A stretch of DNA of 14,286 nt from Bacteroidota bacterium. Its GTDB lineage: Bacteria > Bacteroidota > Bacteroidia > Chitinophagales > Chitinophagaceae. Made by a program: the position numbers and the translations under genes. The notes under the pieces were generated by a model. That model was not told where the DNA came from, ran no database searches, and saw only the letters and a list, made by a program, of their open reading frames with translations. Shown here one piece after another: positions 1 through 7,587 of the stretch (positions are counted from its first letter, which is position 1; every line of letters begins with the position of its first letter). Location: NCBI GenBank assembly GCA_023440945.1, contig JAEZRL010000258.1:1-14286 (forward strand), written 5' to 3'.

Positions 1-223
1 AGAAATGGAAATGATGGTTGAATATGGAATGAAACCAATCGATGTTTTGCGATCTGCAACATCTGTTAATGCAGATGTTTTTGGTTATGCGGATAAAATC
101 GGCAGAATAAAGAAAGATCTGTTTGCAGATATTATTGCAGTGGAAGGAGATCCTTCCGTTGATGTTAAAAACACTCGTAACGTTTTGTTTGTAATGAAGG
201 ATGGCAAGATCTATAAACAGTGA
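1..223 (+). CDS. Amidohydrolase family protein, C-terminal fragment
   Basis: This is the 3' end of a gene that begins before the window; the reading frame is open from base 2 and stops with TGA at 221-223. The visible 73 or so residues match the C-terminus of imidazolonepropionase-like metal-dependent amidohydrolases. A helical segment (GMKPIDVLRSAT) that closes the TIM barrel leads into the final beta-sandwich, with the typical G-x-I-K-x-D-L-F-A-D-I-I-A-V-x-G-D-P signature and a last strand ending in V-M-K-D-G-K. These enzymes hydrolyse cyclic amides or dipeptide-like substrates. The metal-binding residues lie upstream of the window, so neither the substrate nor catalytic competence can be judged. 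No obvious hairpin terminator follows. Family assignment is fairly secure; specific function is unknown. Confidence 0.8.
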   Translation, partial: EMEMMVEYGMKPIDVLRSATSVNADVFGYADKIGRIKKDLFADIIAVEGDPSVDVKNTRNVLFVMKDGKIYKQ

Positions 224-405
224 CAAATGGATTATGATCTCTAAGACTACATTTTCTCATAATATCTATATAGTTATCAGCGACAGACTAAGTAATGATA
301 CTAAATATGATATCCTTTATAATTAATTAAAATCAGACTAAAAATCATTTAAGAAGATAAAAAGGAAGCCCTATGGGCTATATTTAAAAAAATAAAAGAA
401 ATAAA

Positions 406-1875
406 ATGGCTTTCGGACTTTCCCCTAAACACGTACAGGAGCTACCTCTTGCCGACCTTACCACTGAACAATTTCTTGTGATTGCAATTGAATCCGCAAA
501 ATATTTGGGCTGGAACATTGGACATACAAGTGAAACAAGATTTACTGCTTTTACTCAATTTTCGGGTTCATACAGTGAAGAAGTAAAGGTGAATATTGAG
601 AATGGCGTTGTGTATTTAAAAAGTGAATGCACAGGAAATCAAATAGTAGATTGGGGAAAAAATAAGAAGAACGTTGAACTTCTAATTGAAACCATCGCGG
701 AGTTGAAAAACTCTTTTACACCTGATCAACTACATAATATGTATGAAGAGTTGAAAACAAATATAGCACAGGAAAACTTTTTAGGTGAACCGCCTACAAC
801 AAAAGAAAAGCTTGGTGGCTTTTTTTCCATTTTCAAACCTACACAAGGATATTATATTACTCCCATTCTTATTGACCTAAACATTTTCGTTTTCCTGCTA
901 ATGGTTTTTTCAGGTGTTAATTTTTTACTTCCTGATAATGAAAGCTTAATTAAGTGGGGCGCAAATTTTCGTCCCGTGACTTTAGATGGCGACTGGTGGA
1001 GACTAATCACAAATTGCTTTTTACATATCGGCTTCATTCATCTACTAATGAATATGTATGCCTTACTTTACATTGGGTTGCTATTGGAACCCCATTTAGG
1101 TAAGATAAGGTTTTTGTCAGCTTATTTGCTTACAGGCCTAATTGCAAGTATAACGAGTTTATGGTGGCATGACTTAACTATAAGTGCAGGTGCATCAGGT
1201 GCCATATTTGGCATGTATGGAGTATTTCTTGCACTGCTTACAACAAATCTTATTGAAAAATCAGCACGTAAAGCCTTATTTTCCAGTATCGGAATTTTTG
1301 TTGCCTACAACCTGGTTAACGGACTAAAAGGAGGAATTGATAATGCAGCTCATATAGGAGGATTGATTGGCGGCCTTGTTATCGGATATGCTTTAATACC
1401 AAGTTTAAAAAGTCGGAGTGAGGACAAATTGAAATACTCAAGCATTGGTTTGTTGGTTTTGATAATCGTCACTTCCTCATTTGCAGTTTATAAAAGGATT
1501 CCTAACAATATTGGATTGTACGATAAAAAAATGAAAGAATTTGCCTTGATGGAATCAAAAGCTTTAGAAGTTTATAATTTACCTCAAAATACTTCGAATG
1601 AAAAATTATTGCATGGACTTAAGGAAAATGGAATTTATTATTGGCAGGAAGATATTAAGCTCTTAAATAGCTTCAACAAATTAAAGCTGCCCGCACAGAT
1701 AACGAACAGAAATAGAATTTTGAGAGAATATTGTGAACTTAGAATTAAAAGTTATGGATTACTTTATAAAGCTATTTCAGAAAACACTAAACAATATCAG
1801 GAGCAAGTAGAAGAATACAACAAGCAAATAGAAGCTAAAATTAATGAATTACGTGGAGGAAATGACAATAAATAA
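406..1875 (+). CDS. Rhomboid family intramembrane serine protease with N- and C-terminal extensions
   Basis: A polytopic membrane protease of 489 residues that should cleave transmembrane substrates inside the lipid bilayer. The rhomboid core spans about residues 150-335. It contains the H-x-x-x-N motif (His212, Asn216), the catalytic serine in GASGAIFG (Ser264) and the catalytic histidine in NAAHIGG (His316). About six core membrane segments are seen, plus one more at about 344-362. Residues 1-140 form a soluble domain with alternating strands and an S-x-S-E-E-V-K-V pattern, similar to the leader domain I associate with Bacteroidota rhomboids. Residues 363-489 are charged and helical with a possible coiled coil near the end. 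The ATG at 406 has no Shine-Dalgarno, as expected in this phylum. The gene ends three bases before the stop codon of the convergent small gene. The family call is secure; the substrate is unknown. Confidence 0.92.
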   Translation: MAFGLSPKHVQELPLADLTTEQFLVIAIESAKYLGWNIGHTSETRFTAFTQFSGSYSEEVKVNIENGVVYLKSECTGNQIVDWGKNKKNVELLIETIAELKNSFTPDQLHNMYEELKTNIAQENFLGEPPTTKEKLGGFFSIFKPTQGYYITPILIDLNIFVFLLMVFSGVNFLLPDNESLIKWGANFRPVTLDGDWWRLITNCFLHIGFIHLLMNMYALLYIGLLLEPHLGKIRFLSAYLLTGLIASITSLWWHDLTISAGASGAIFGMYGVFLALLTTNLIEKSARKALFSSIGIFVAYNLVNGLKGGIDNAAHIGGLIGGLVIGYALIPSLKSRSEDKLKYSSIGLLVLIIVTSSFAVYKRIPNNIGLYDKKMKEFALMESKALEVYNLPQNTSNEKLLHGLKENGIYYWQEDIKLLNSFNKLKLPAQITNRNRILREYCELRIKSYGLLYKAISENTKQYQEQVEEYNKQIEAKINELRGGNDNK

Positions 1876-1878
1876 TGG

Positions 1879-2031
1879 CTATAATCTTCCTTTATATTTC
1901 AGGTAATCATAAACAGAGCCAAGCAAAAAAATAACAGTAAGAAGCAAACCTCCGAATAACCAGGGCCGTTGATCCTGTAAAGGTTGAACCGGTACTTCTA
2001 TATTTAATTTTCTAAATTTTCGTTGCTGCAT
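1879..2031 (-). CDS. Small single-pass membrane protein (50 residues), unknown function
   Basis: A short minus-strand gene encoding 50 residues that begins MQQRKFRKLNIEVPVQPL, followed by one hydrophobic segment at about residues 25-42 and a basic tail (YLKYKGRL). The frame stays open upstream to an ATG at 2172, but those 47 extra residues are low-complexity and look non-coding. A Bacteroidota-like -7 element, TACCTTCA on the minus strand at 2053-2060, lies 21 bases before the ATG at 2031, which favours the short form. The basic N-terminus and central membrane segment suggest an inner-membrane protein. No family was recognised. It converges on the rhomboid gene with a three-base gap, and its 5' end faces the rluD-type gene divergently. 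It is moderately likely to be a real gene. Confidence 0.55.
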   Translation of the reverse strand: MQQRKFRKLNIEVPVQPLQDQRPWLFGGLLLTVIFLLGSVYDYLKYKGRL

Positions 2032-2272
2032 TTTTATTAGAAATGACTTTTTTGAAGGTACAAAAATTTGAGTTAAGAAGGATTGATGTGTAAAAATACA
2101 ATCATAAAAAACACTCTGATATTCGCTTGAAACAGAAGAGAATTTATGCTTTGCTGTGTTTTGTGAAGACATTTTTCCTTCCTTCCCTTTTATAAGAGTA
2201 TGATAAATGCTTTTTTCTCTCTTTAGTCAACCATATAGAAATGAACGCTGCATTATTCATAAAAGCAACTGC

Positions 2273-2280
2273 TACCTTTG
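2273..2280 (+). promoter_or_regulatory. Candidate -7 promoter element for the RluD-type gene
   Basis: TACCTTTG is a perfect match to the Bacteroidota sigma-A -7 consensus TAnnTTTG. It lies five bases before the ATG at 2286. No clear TTG is seen at the -33 position. If used, transcription would start at or near the ATG, giving a leaderless or nearly leaderless messenger and excluding the upstream ATG at 2241. Confidence 0.4.
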
Positions 2281-2285
2281 CTTTT

Positions 2286-3332
2286 ATGCAGAATGAAGAG
2301 CAAATAATACAGGAAGAAACTTCGGAAGAATTGTATGAACGAAGGGCATTTACCGTAGATCGCGGACAAGAGCCGATGCGTATTGATAAATGGCTGCAGA
2401 TTAGAATTGAAGGCATCACAAGAAATAAAATTCAGAAAGGTATTGAAGAAGGTTTTCTAACGGTTAACGGAAAGAATGTAAAGAGTAATTACAAAGTAAA
2501 ACCAGGTGATGAAATCGTGTTGCTGAGTTTTATAAATCCGGAGTTTACGGAGATAAAACCAGAGCCAATTCCTTTAAATGTTGTATATGAAGATGATGCG
2601 GTTATGGTGATCAATAAAACGCCGAATATGGTTGTACATCCCGGTGTTGGAAATTATACGGGTACCTTATTAAACGGTGTTGCCTATCATTTGCTTCAAC
2701 AAAATCCTTCGCTTACGGAAGAAGAATTACCAAGATATGGCTTAGTGCATCGTATTGATAAAAATACCACGGGATTAATTGTTCTTGCTAAAACCGGCGA
2801 AGCAGCAGCACATCTTGCAAAACAATTTTTTAATCATACTGTTTCCAGGAAATATTTAGCGCTTGTTTGGGGCGATATGGAACAAGATGAAGGAACGATA
2901 ACAGGGCATATTGCAAGACACCAACGTTTTAGAAAAATGTTTGATGTTTATCCTGAAGGAGAAAAAGGCAAACATGCTATAACGCATTATAAAGTTCTGG
3001 AGCGATTGCAGTATGTTACACTTGTTGAATGCATTTTAGAAACAGGTCGTACCCACCAGATCAGGGTGCACATGAAACATATTGGTCATACCCTTTTTAA
3101 TGATTGGGAATATGGGGGCGATAAAATTTTAAAGGGAACGATCTACAGCAAATACAAACAATTTGTTGAGAACTGTTTTGAAATTTGTCCTCGTTGTGCT
3201 CTGCATGCAAAAACACTTGGTTTTATACATCCTGTTACCGGCAAACAATTATTTTTTGAATCGCCCCTACCATCAGATATGGAAGCAGTGATAGAAAAAT
3301 GGAGAAATTATGTAAAGAATAAATTGCGATAA
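2286..3332 (+). CDS. rluD: RluA/RluD-family pseudouridine synthase
   Basis: A cytoplasmic rRNA-modifying enzyme that converts uridine to pseudouridine, most like RluD, which in other bacteria modifies helix 69 of 23S rRNA. From the ATG at 2286 it has 348 residues. An S4 RNA-binding domain (about 30-90) starts at RIDKWLQIRI and includes the VNGKNVKSNYKVKPGDEI segment. The catalytic domain follows, with motif HRIDKNTTGL; its Asp (residue 158) is the predicted nucleophile. The conserved ETGRTHQIRVHMKHIGHTL segment comes later. Length and architecture are normal. An in-frame ATG at 2241 would add 15 residues (MNAALFIKATATFAF) that look unlike the family and overlap a perfect -7 promoter element, so the later start is preferred. 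The family is certain; the exact target uridine (RluD versus RluC or RluA type) is inferred from the S4 domain and overall likeness. Confidence 0.93.
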   Translation: MQNEEQIIQEETSEELYERRAFTVDRGQEPMRIDKWLQIRIEGITRNKIQKGIEEGFLTVNGKNVKSNYKVKPGDEIVLLSFINPEFTEIKPEPIPLNVVYEDDAVMVINKTPNMVVHPGVGNYTGTLLNGVAYHLLQQNPSLTEEELPRYGLVHRIDKNTTGLIVLAKTGEAAAHLAKQFFNHTVSRKYLALVWGDMEQDEGTITGHIARHQRFRKMFDVYPEGEKGKHAITHYKVLERLQYVTLVECILETGRTHQIRVHMKHIGHTLFNDWEYGGDKILKGTIYSKYKQFVENCFEICPRCALHAKTLGFIHPVTGKQLFFESPLPSDMEAVIEKWRNYVKNKLR

Positions 3333-3357
3333 GGAAATCACCTTTCTAACTCCATAA

Positions 3358-3397
3358 AAAAGAGCATCATTGATTCTAATTTTAATGATGCTCTTTT
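3358..3397. terminator. Bidirectional intrinsic terminator
   Basis: A perfect 14-base inverted repeat (AAAAGAGCATCATT at 3358-3371, complement at 3384-3397) with a 12-base loop. It ends in a T run on each strand. It lies between the stop codons of the convergent RluD-type and M3 peptidase genes, so it can serve both. Confidence 0.88.
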
Positions 3398-3416
3398 ATA
3401 ATATTATTACTTTAAA

Positions 3417-5138
3417 CTATAACTGCTCCATTTCTTTATTTACAAAATCCATTAAGGTTTTGATGTGTGCCGGAGAAAGGTCAAACTTTAAACCGGCAGC
3501 TTCATAAAGCTGCGGTAAGGTTCTTGTACCGCCAAGACTTAAAGCATTAATGTAATTCTGCAATGCTTTTTGTTTGTCTTGTTTGAATTGCATCCATAAA
3601 CCAATCGCACCTAATTGTGCAATGCCATATTCGATGTAATAAAAAGGAACTTCAAACAAATGTAACTGCCTTTGCCAGGCTGTTTTACGATACTCTTCCA
3701 ATCCACTGAAATCTATTACGCCTGAAGAAAATTCATTTAATATTTCCATCCATTTTTCAGTTCTTTCTTCAACCGTATGATGCGGATTTACATACACCCA
3801 ATGCTGAAATTTATCTATCGTTGCTATCCAAGGGAAAATAGTTATTACCCTTTCCAGTTGATGTTCTTTCGCACGTTTCAGATCTTCTTCATTATCAAAG
3901 AAAGTATTCCAATAATTCATGCTGAAAAGTTCCATAGACATACTTGCCACCTCGGCAATTTCCATTGGATATTCTTTGAATGCACTTAACTCAAGATTAT
4001 GCGTAAGAAAAGAATGGATCGCATGGCCACCTTCATGCACCATTGTTGTAACATCATGCATTTGTCCTGCAGCATTCATGAAAATAAACGGTGCGCCTGT
4101 TTCAGGCAAAGGACAATTATATCCACCCGGCGCTTTGCCTTTGCGGCTTTCAAGATCAAGATGACCAATGGTGTTCATCTTCGTTAAGCATTGCGCAAAA
4201 AAGGGATTCAATTCTGTTAAACAGGAAACAGTTTTATCAAATAATTCTTTACCTGTTTCAAAAGGATGCAAAGGCTCAACACCTTCCGGTTCAGCTTCTG
4301 TATCCCAGGGACGTAAAGTATCTAAGCCCAACCTTTCTTTTTTGCGGAGATTGATCTTTTCAACCAACGGCAACACATGCTGCTTTACCGCTTCATGAAA
4401 TTGGAAACAATCTTCTTTCGTATAATCAAAACGACCAAGTTCAGCAAACTTATAGTCACGATAATTTGCAAAACCAGCATTCTTTGCAACCTGGTCTCTT
4501 TTCTCAATAAGTTTTGTATAAAGATCATTCAGTGCATCTTTATCCTGCAATCTTCTTTCGTTTATCTTACGATAAACTTCTTCACGCAAATTGCGGTCGT
4601 GACTTTCTAAAAATTTACTTGCCTGCTGTAAAGTATATTCGTGTCCATTTACTTCAACCGTCATCTTTCCTGCAATCACTCCATACTGTTGCTGCATCAC
4701 GCTTAACTCTGCCTGTAAAGGAATATTCTCTTCCCGAAAAAGATCAATGCTCTTTTTTACGTTGCGTAAATAAGTATAATATCTTTCCTGGTCGAGTTCT
4801 TTTACAAAAGGTGAATTGATCAATTTCTTATTCAACGCATCGGCATAAGGCTGAAGCTTGGGTTGTATCTCCATACAGAAATAAACAAAAGCTTCTTCCA
4901 ATGCTTTGTTATTGGTATCGCAAGTCATTTTTATCTGACGCCACGCAGCATCTTCACTTATCACTGCTTCTGTTTCACTTACATCTTTTAACCATTGCTC
5001 TAAATCTTCTTTCGAATTTATTTCTCTTTCGAGCAGTTCTTTAAAATAAGGTTCAACTTCTTCCCATGTAGTTACTTTAAAATCTTGTGGTAAAAATTGC
5101 CTTGGTAACTTTTGTATGTCTGCACTATAATTTGCCAT
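3417..5138 (-). CDS. M3 family oligoendopeptidase (PepF/M3B type)
   Basis: A 573-residue cytoplasmic zinc metallopeptidase that should cut short peptides, probably in peptide turnover. The zinc site is HEGGH at residues 368-372 (HExxH form), with the third ligand probably Glu396 in the YPMEIAEVASMSMEL segment about 24 residues later. This is the spacing of the M3 family. The helical N-terminal half (about 1-230) and the C-terminal YYIEYGIAQLGA segment (about 500-511), whose tyrosines help catalysis in this family, are both present. Length is normal for M3B enzymes and no signal peptide is seen. The gene shares a hairpin terminator with the convergent RluD-type gene. Its 5' flank (5139-5331) carries one copy of an interspersed repeat. 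I see no clear -7 box close to the ATG. Family assignment is secure; substrate range is unknown. Confidence 0.93.
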   Translation of the reverse strand: MANYSADIQKLPRQFLPQDFKVTTWEEVEPYFKELLEREINSKEDLEQWLKDVSETEAVISEDAAWRQIKMTCDTNNKALEEAFVYFCMEIQPKLQPYADALNKKLINSPFVKELDQERYYTYLRNVKKSIDLFREENIPLQAELSVMQQQYGVIAGKMTVEVNGHEYTLQQASKFLESHDRNLREEVYRKINERRLQDKDALNDLYTKLIEKRDQVAKNAGFANYRDYKFAELGRFDYTKEDCFQFHEAVKQHVLPLVEKINLRKKERLGLDTLRPWDTEAEPEGVEPLHPFETGKELFDKTVSCLTELNPFFAQCLTKMNTIGHLDLESRKGKAPGGYNCPLPETGAPFIFMNAAGQMHDVTTMVHEGGHAIHSFLTHNLELSAFKEYPMEIAEVASMSMELFSMNYWNTFFDNEEDLKRAKEHQLERVITIFPWIATIDKFQHWVYVNPHHTVEERTEKWMEILNEFSSGVIDFSGLEEYRKTAWQRQLHLFEVPFYYIEYGIAQLGAIGLWMQFKQDKQKALQNYINALSLGGTRTLPQLYEAAGLKFDLSPAHIKTLMDFVNKEMEQL

Positions 5139-5244
5139 AATCTATACGTTAAAACAATAAACAAAAAAAAGAAAAACTAAAGCCTGTCGGGTTGATTTTT
5201 AGTACCAATAAATGTTGCAATTATTATGATACAAGCTCTGGCAC

Positions 5245-5295
5245 TTGTGGCATCGCCTGTTGTGTCACTCACTTGTACGTTCTGTTTTCATGGCA
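5245..5295 (+). repeat. Interspersed repeat, copy 1
   Basis: First of three copies in the window. It runs from TTGTGGCATC (5245-5254), through the core GTTGTGTCACTCACTT (5259-5274), to ATGGCA (5290-5295). Bases 5259-5283 are identical over 25 positions to copy 2 in the opposite orientation. It lies in the 193-base gap between the DUF5606 and M3 peptidase genes, upstream of the latter. No open reading frame or terminal target duplication is visible. Confidence 0.8.
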
Positions 5296-5331
5296 ACATT
5301 TTAAAAGCCCTCCTTTCATGCCAAGTTGAAT

Positions 5332-5847
5332 TTACTCCTTAGTGGTCTTTTTTCCTGATGCAGTTTTTTTCTTTGGTGCTTCTTCATTTGAAGGTTCTGT
5401 TACTGTAACAGGTGCTTCAACAGATTCTTCTACTACAACATCTTCCTCTGTATTAGTATTTGTTTCTTCAGCGTTAAAATCAATGTCATTTGCTTTTAAA
5501 ATGCTGAACCATTTTATCATCTTCTTCATGTCGCTGTTGTACACCCGACCGAAGTCAATATCCGGGTACACTTTTTCAAAATACTTTTTCACAGCGTTTG
5601 CATCTTTCTCGTTTGGCAAAGATTCGTCGCTTGCATTCATCGCTTTAAAAACATCGAGAAGATTTACATTATCGCCTACAGTATATACTTCAATACTTTC
5701 AAGGTTGGAGAAGTTATGAACACGGCTTGAAACAAAACGTGTTTTCTGATCATCCAATGAACGTACTATCGCACCATCAGCTTTGCTGCCAACTAATTCA
5801 TATAAACCACTCAAACCTGTGATAGAAAGAATTTTTTTATACTCCAT
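5332..5847 (-). CDS. DUF5606 domain-containing protein
   Basis: A 171-residue cytoplasmic protein. Residues 1-115 match the DUF5606 family, which I know as conserved in Bacteroidota. It opens with a KILSITGLSGLYELVG strand pattern, continues with IVRSLDD and a VSSRVHNFSNLESIEVYT segment, and then a helical part with YFEKVYPDIDFGRVYNSDMKKMIKWFSIL. The function of this family is not established. The tail (about 126-171) is disordered, first acidic (TNTEEDVVVEESVEAP) and then basic (KKKTASGKKTTKE), which could bind nucleic acid or another partner. The 5' end faces the lipoprotein gene across a 297-base gap. A weak -7-like sequence (TATCTTG, minus strand) lies about 20 bases before the ATG. The gene is certainly real; its role is unknown. 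Confidence 0.88.
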   Translation of the reverse strand: MEYKKILSITGLSGLYELVGSKADGAIVRSLDDQKTRFVSSRVHNFSNLESIEVYTVGDNVNLLDVFKAMNASDESLPNEKDANAVKKYFEKVYPDIDFGRVYNSDMKKMIKWFSILKANDIDFNAEETNTNTEEDVVVEESVEAPVTVTEPSNEEAPKKKTASGKKTTKE

Positions 5848-5936
5848 TATTTAAAATTTAAAGGATGCAAGATAAAAAACGCTGAACGAAATTGTTTTTT
5901 GTTTATTCGGAAATTAGCACAGTATAGTTTTTTTGT

Positions 5937-6044
5937 GGCATCCTGTTTGAAATTTAACGATTTATAAAAGAGAAAGGCGACCGTTTTGAATGAAGAATCT
6001 TATGTTACTAACTGCTTGTTTAGATGATGAAACAAACGGATGCC
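5937..6044. repeat. Inverted repeat GGCATCC...GGATGCC in divergent intergenic region
   Basis: GGCATCCTGTTTG at 5937-5949 is complementary to CAAACGGATGCC at 6033-6044, apart from one extra base, with 83 bases between the arms. The left arm with its flank (TTGTGGCATC) also resembles the start of the interspersed repeat. The right arm abuts copy 2. The interval holds no credible gene. It may be a decayed or nested copy of the repeat. Confidence 0.5.
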
Positions 6045-6090
6045 ATAACAAAAGAACGTACAAGTGAGTGACACAACGAAGATGCCACAA
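6041..6090 (-). repeat. Interspersed repeat, copy 2 (inverted)
   Basis: Second copy, in the opposite orientation to copies 1 and 3. Read on the minus strand it runs TTGTGGCATC (6090-6081), core GTTGTGTCACTCACTT, and ATGGCA (6046-6041). Bases 6053-6077 are the exact reverse complement of 5259-5283. It lies upstream of the lipoprotein gene, where a GTG inside it (6064) creates a false longer reading frame. Confidence 0.8.
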
Positions 6091-6144
6091 AGAACTGAAG
6101 CCGGTAACCAAATAATTATTCTTATTTTGAATGAAAGCTATTTT

Positions 6145-6843
6145 ATGCAGAAACTGATCGCGTGTTTTTTTATTTTGTTTTTTGCGGCGAGCTGTAAAAA
6201 CAATTCTTCAAGTAGCAAGCCCGGTGAATCGTTAGATACATCTGCGGCGAAATTTGCAGGTGTTTTTTCTGATACTATTCCCTGTGCAGATTGTGCAGGC
6301 ATAGTAACAACGCTGAATATAAAACCCGACCATACCTATATTTTGGAAGAGGAATATTTAAAAGGAAAAAAAGGAAATGTTTTTTATAGTATGGGGCGGT
6401 GGATTGTAACAGATAGTGTTTTACATCTTAATAACCTGACTGAAGGAACAAGACAGTTTGAAATTCTAAGTCATGCTTCTATACGGATGTTGGATAATGA
6501 AGGAAAAAGTATCGCAGACAGCCTTTTGAATTTTAAACTGCAACGTTCGCTGGTTCCGTTCAAGCCAAAAAAATCTATTCCTGTTAATGGCATGTTTACA
6601 GCAACAGGTGATACCATGCAGATAACTATCTGTGCGATGCAAAAAACATTTGCCGCCGCTATTGCCCCTGATGTTAAAACAATGAAAACGGAATATGCAA
6701 AACAGAAATCAAAAAGGGATACAGTTATGGCTTATGTGGAAGGACATTTTGAATTGCGGCCGTCTTTAAAAAGCAGCGAAACAGAAGACTTTTTTGTGAT
6801 AGAAAAATTTAAAAAATTTGCACCGCTTGAAAGGTGTAAGTAA
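6145..6843 (+). CDS. NlpE-like outer-envelope lipoprotein
   Basis: A 232-residue predicted lipoprotein. The N-terminus (MQKLIACFFILFFAASC) is a type II signal peptide with lipobox AASC; Cys17 would be lipidated, placing the protein in the envelope. Residues about 35-135 match the NlpE N-terminal domain: FAGVFSDTIPCADCAGIVTT with the C-x-x-C pair (Cys47, Cys50), then HTYILEEEYL and GRWIVTDSVLHL. NlpE in E. coli senses surface contact, copper and lipoprotein-sorting stress through the Cpx system; that pathway cannot be assumed here. The C-terminal part (about 148-232) has a GHFELRP segment and a conserved-looking end with a final Cys, resembling the second domain of some NlpE-like proteins. The frame is open upstream to a GTG at 6064, but that part lies in an interspersed repeat, so ATG 6145 is preferred. 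It converges on the glycosylase gene with an 8-base gap. Confidence 0.85.
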   Translation: MQKLIACFFILFFAASCKNNSSSSKPGESLDTSAAKFAGVFSDTIPCADCAGIVTTLNIKPDHTYILEEEYLKGKKGNVFYSMGRWIVTDSVLHLNNLTEGTRQFEILSHASIRMLDNEGKSIADSLLNFKLQRSLVPFKPKKSIPVNGMFTATGDTMQITICAMQKTFAAAIAPDVKTMKTEYAKQKSKRDTVMAYVEGHFELRPSLKSSETEDFFVIEKFKKFAPLERCK

Positions 6844-6851
6844 TAAAAACA

Positions 6852-7526
6852 TTAAGCATATTTTTCAAGTGCATCAAGATACTTTTGAATATAAGCATCT
6901 TTTTGTTTCAGCTTGTATTGCATAATAAAACGCGGATGCGGCAAACCTATTACTTCATCAAACCATTTGTATTTGTCATTATAATTTTGAAGGTGTTTCA
7001 AATTGGTTCCTTCACCAATACTAAAGCAAATATTCGTTGAAATACCGAATGCGATTTGCTTGCTGATGCATTCAACTACAAAAGGTTCTATCTTTTTTAT
7101 TAACGATCTATCATCATAATAATTGAGATTTTTTCCATCTTTTACAAATCCTAACGGACTTATCGCAGAGATATAATAACGTTTATAAAAACTTTCAGTA
7201 CCACCAAAAGCTTCGATCATATCATAAATAAAAACAGAAGATAACTCCTGCTTCTTTTGCCAGTCGTTTTTTATGCCGCAAGCTTTTTCCAGCCTGATGG
7301 GATCAGTAAATGGAATGCCTGTTATGCCACCGCCAAAACGCCCGGGATTTATACCAAGCATAATGTGTCTTTTGTTGTTATCGTTATAATACTTTTGATA
7401 AAATTGTGTGCATACATTTCTCACCTCGTCACTTTGATGCACGTCCAGCACTTCTACATCTTTTGGTAATTTAAAAGGAATTTGAAGATGAAAAAGAAAT
7501 TGCAAAATAGAATCCGCAAAAGTCAT
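6852..7526 (-). CDS. SMUG2-like uracil-DNA glycosylase family protein
   Basis: A 224-residue cytoplasmic base-excision repair enzyme of the uracil-DNA glycosylase superfamily, likely to remove uracil and perhaps other deaminated bases from DNA. Motif 1 is GINPGRFGGGITGIPFTDP (58-76), where the Asn in INPG aligns with the family's catalytic position. Motif 2 is GLPHPRFIMQY (194-204), with the conserved His197-Pro pair of the DNA-intercalating loop. The combination GINPGRFGGG with HPRFIMQY is characteristic of the SMUG2-like group, common in Bacteroidota. The gene follows the NTPase-TPR gene by 61 bases on the same strand without a visible terminator, so read-through from the gasdermin operon is possible, though its own weak promoter cannot be excluded. 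The family assignment is firm; substrate preference is inferred. Confidence 0.88.
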   Translation of the reverse strand: MTFADSILQFLFHLQIPFKLPKDVEVLDVHQSDEVRNVCTQFYQKYYNDNNKRHIMLGINPGRFGGGITGIPFTDPIRLEKACGIKNDWQKKQELSSVFIYDMIEAFGGTESFYKRYYISAISPLGFVKDGKNLNYYDDRSLIKKIEPFVVECISKQIAFGISTNICFSIGEGTNLKHLQNYNDKYKWFDEVIGLPHPRFIMQYKLKQKDAYIQKYLDALEKYA

Positions 7527-7587
7527 AACAAGTGTTTAAGCAAAGAAAAGAATTGTTGAGATACCTTTATTTTTATTGTAATGCGGA

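Noticed and set aside
367..379. Small hairpin AGCCC-TAT-GGGCT before the rhomboid gene
   Set aside because: A 5-base stem with a 3-base loop and no T run is too weak to call a terminator or regulatory element.
2032..2172. Upstream extension of the small membrane protein to an ATG at 2172
   Set aside because: The 47 extra residues look non-coding and contain a -7-like promoter element; the ATG at 2031 is a better start.
6016..6035. Hairpin TTGTTT/AAACAA before the lipoprotein gene
   Set aside because: A short AT-rich stem with an 8-base loop is expected by chance in this base composition.
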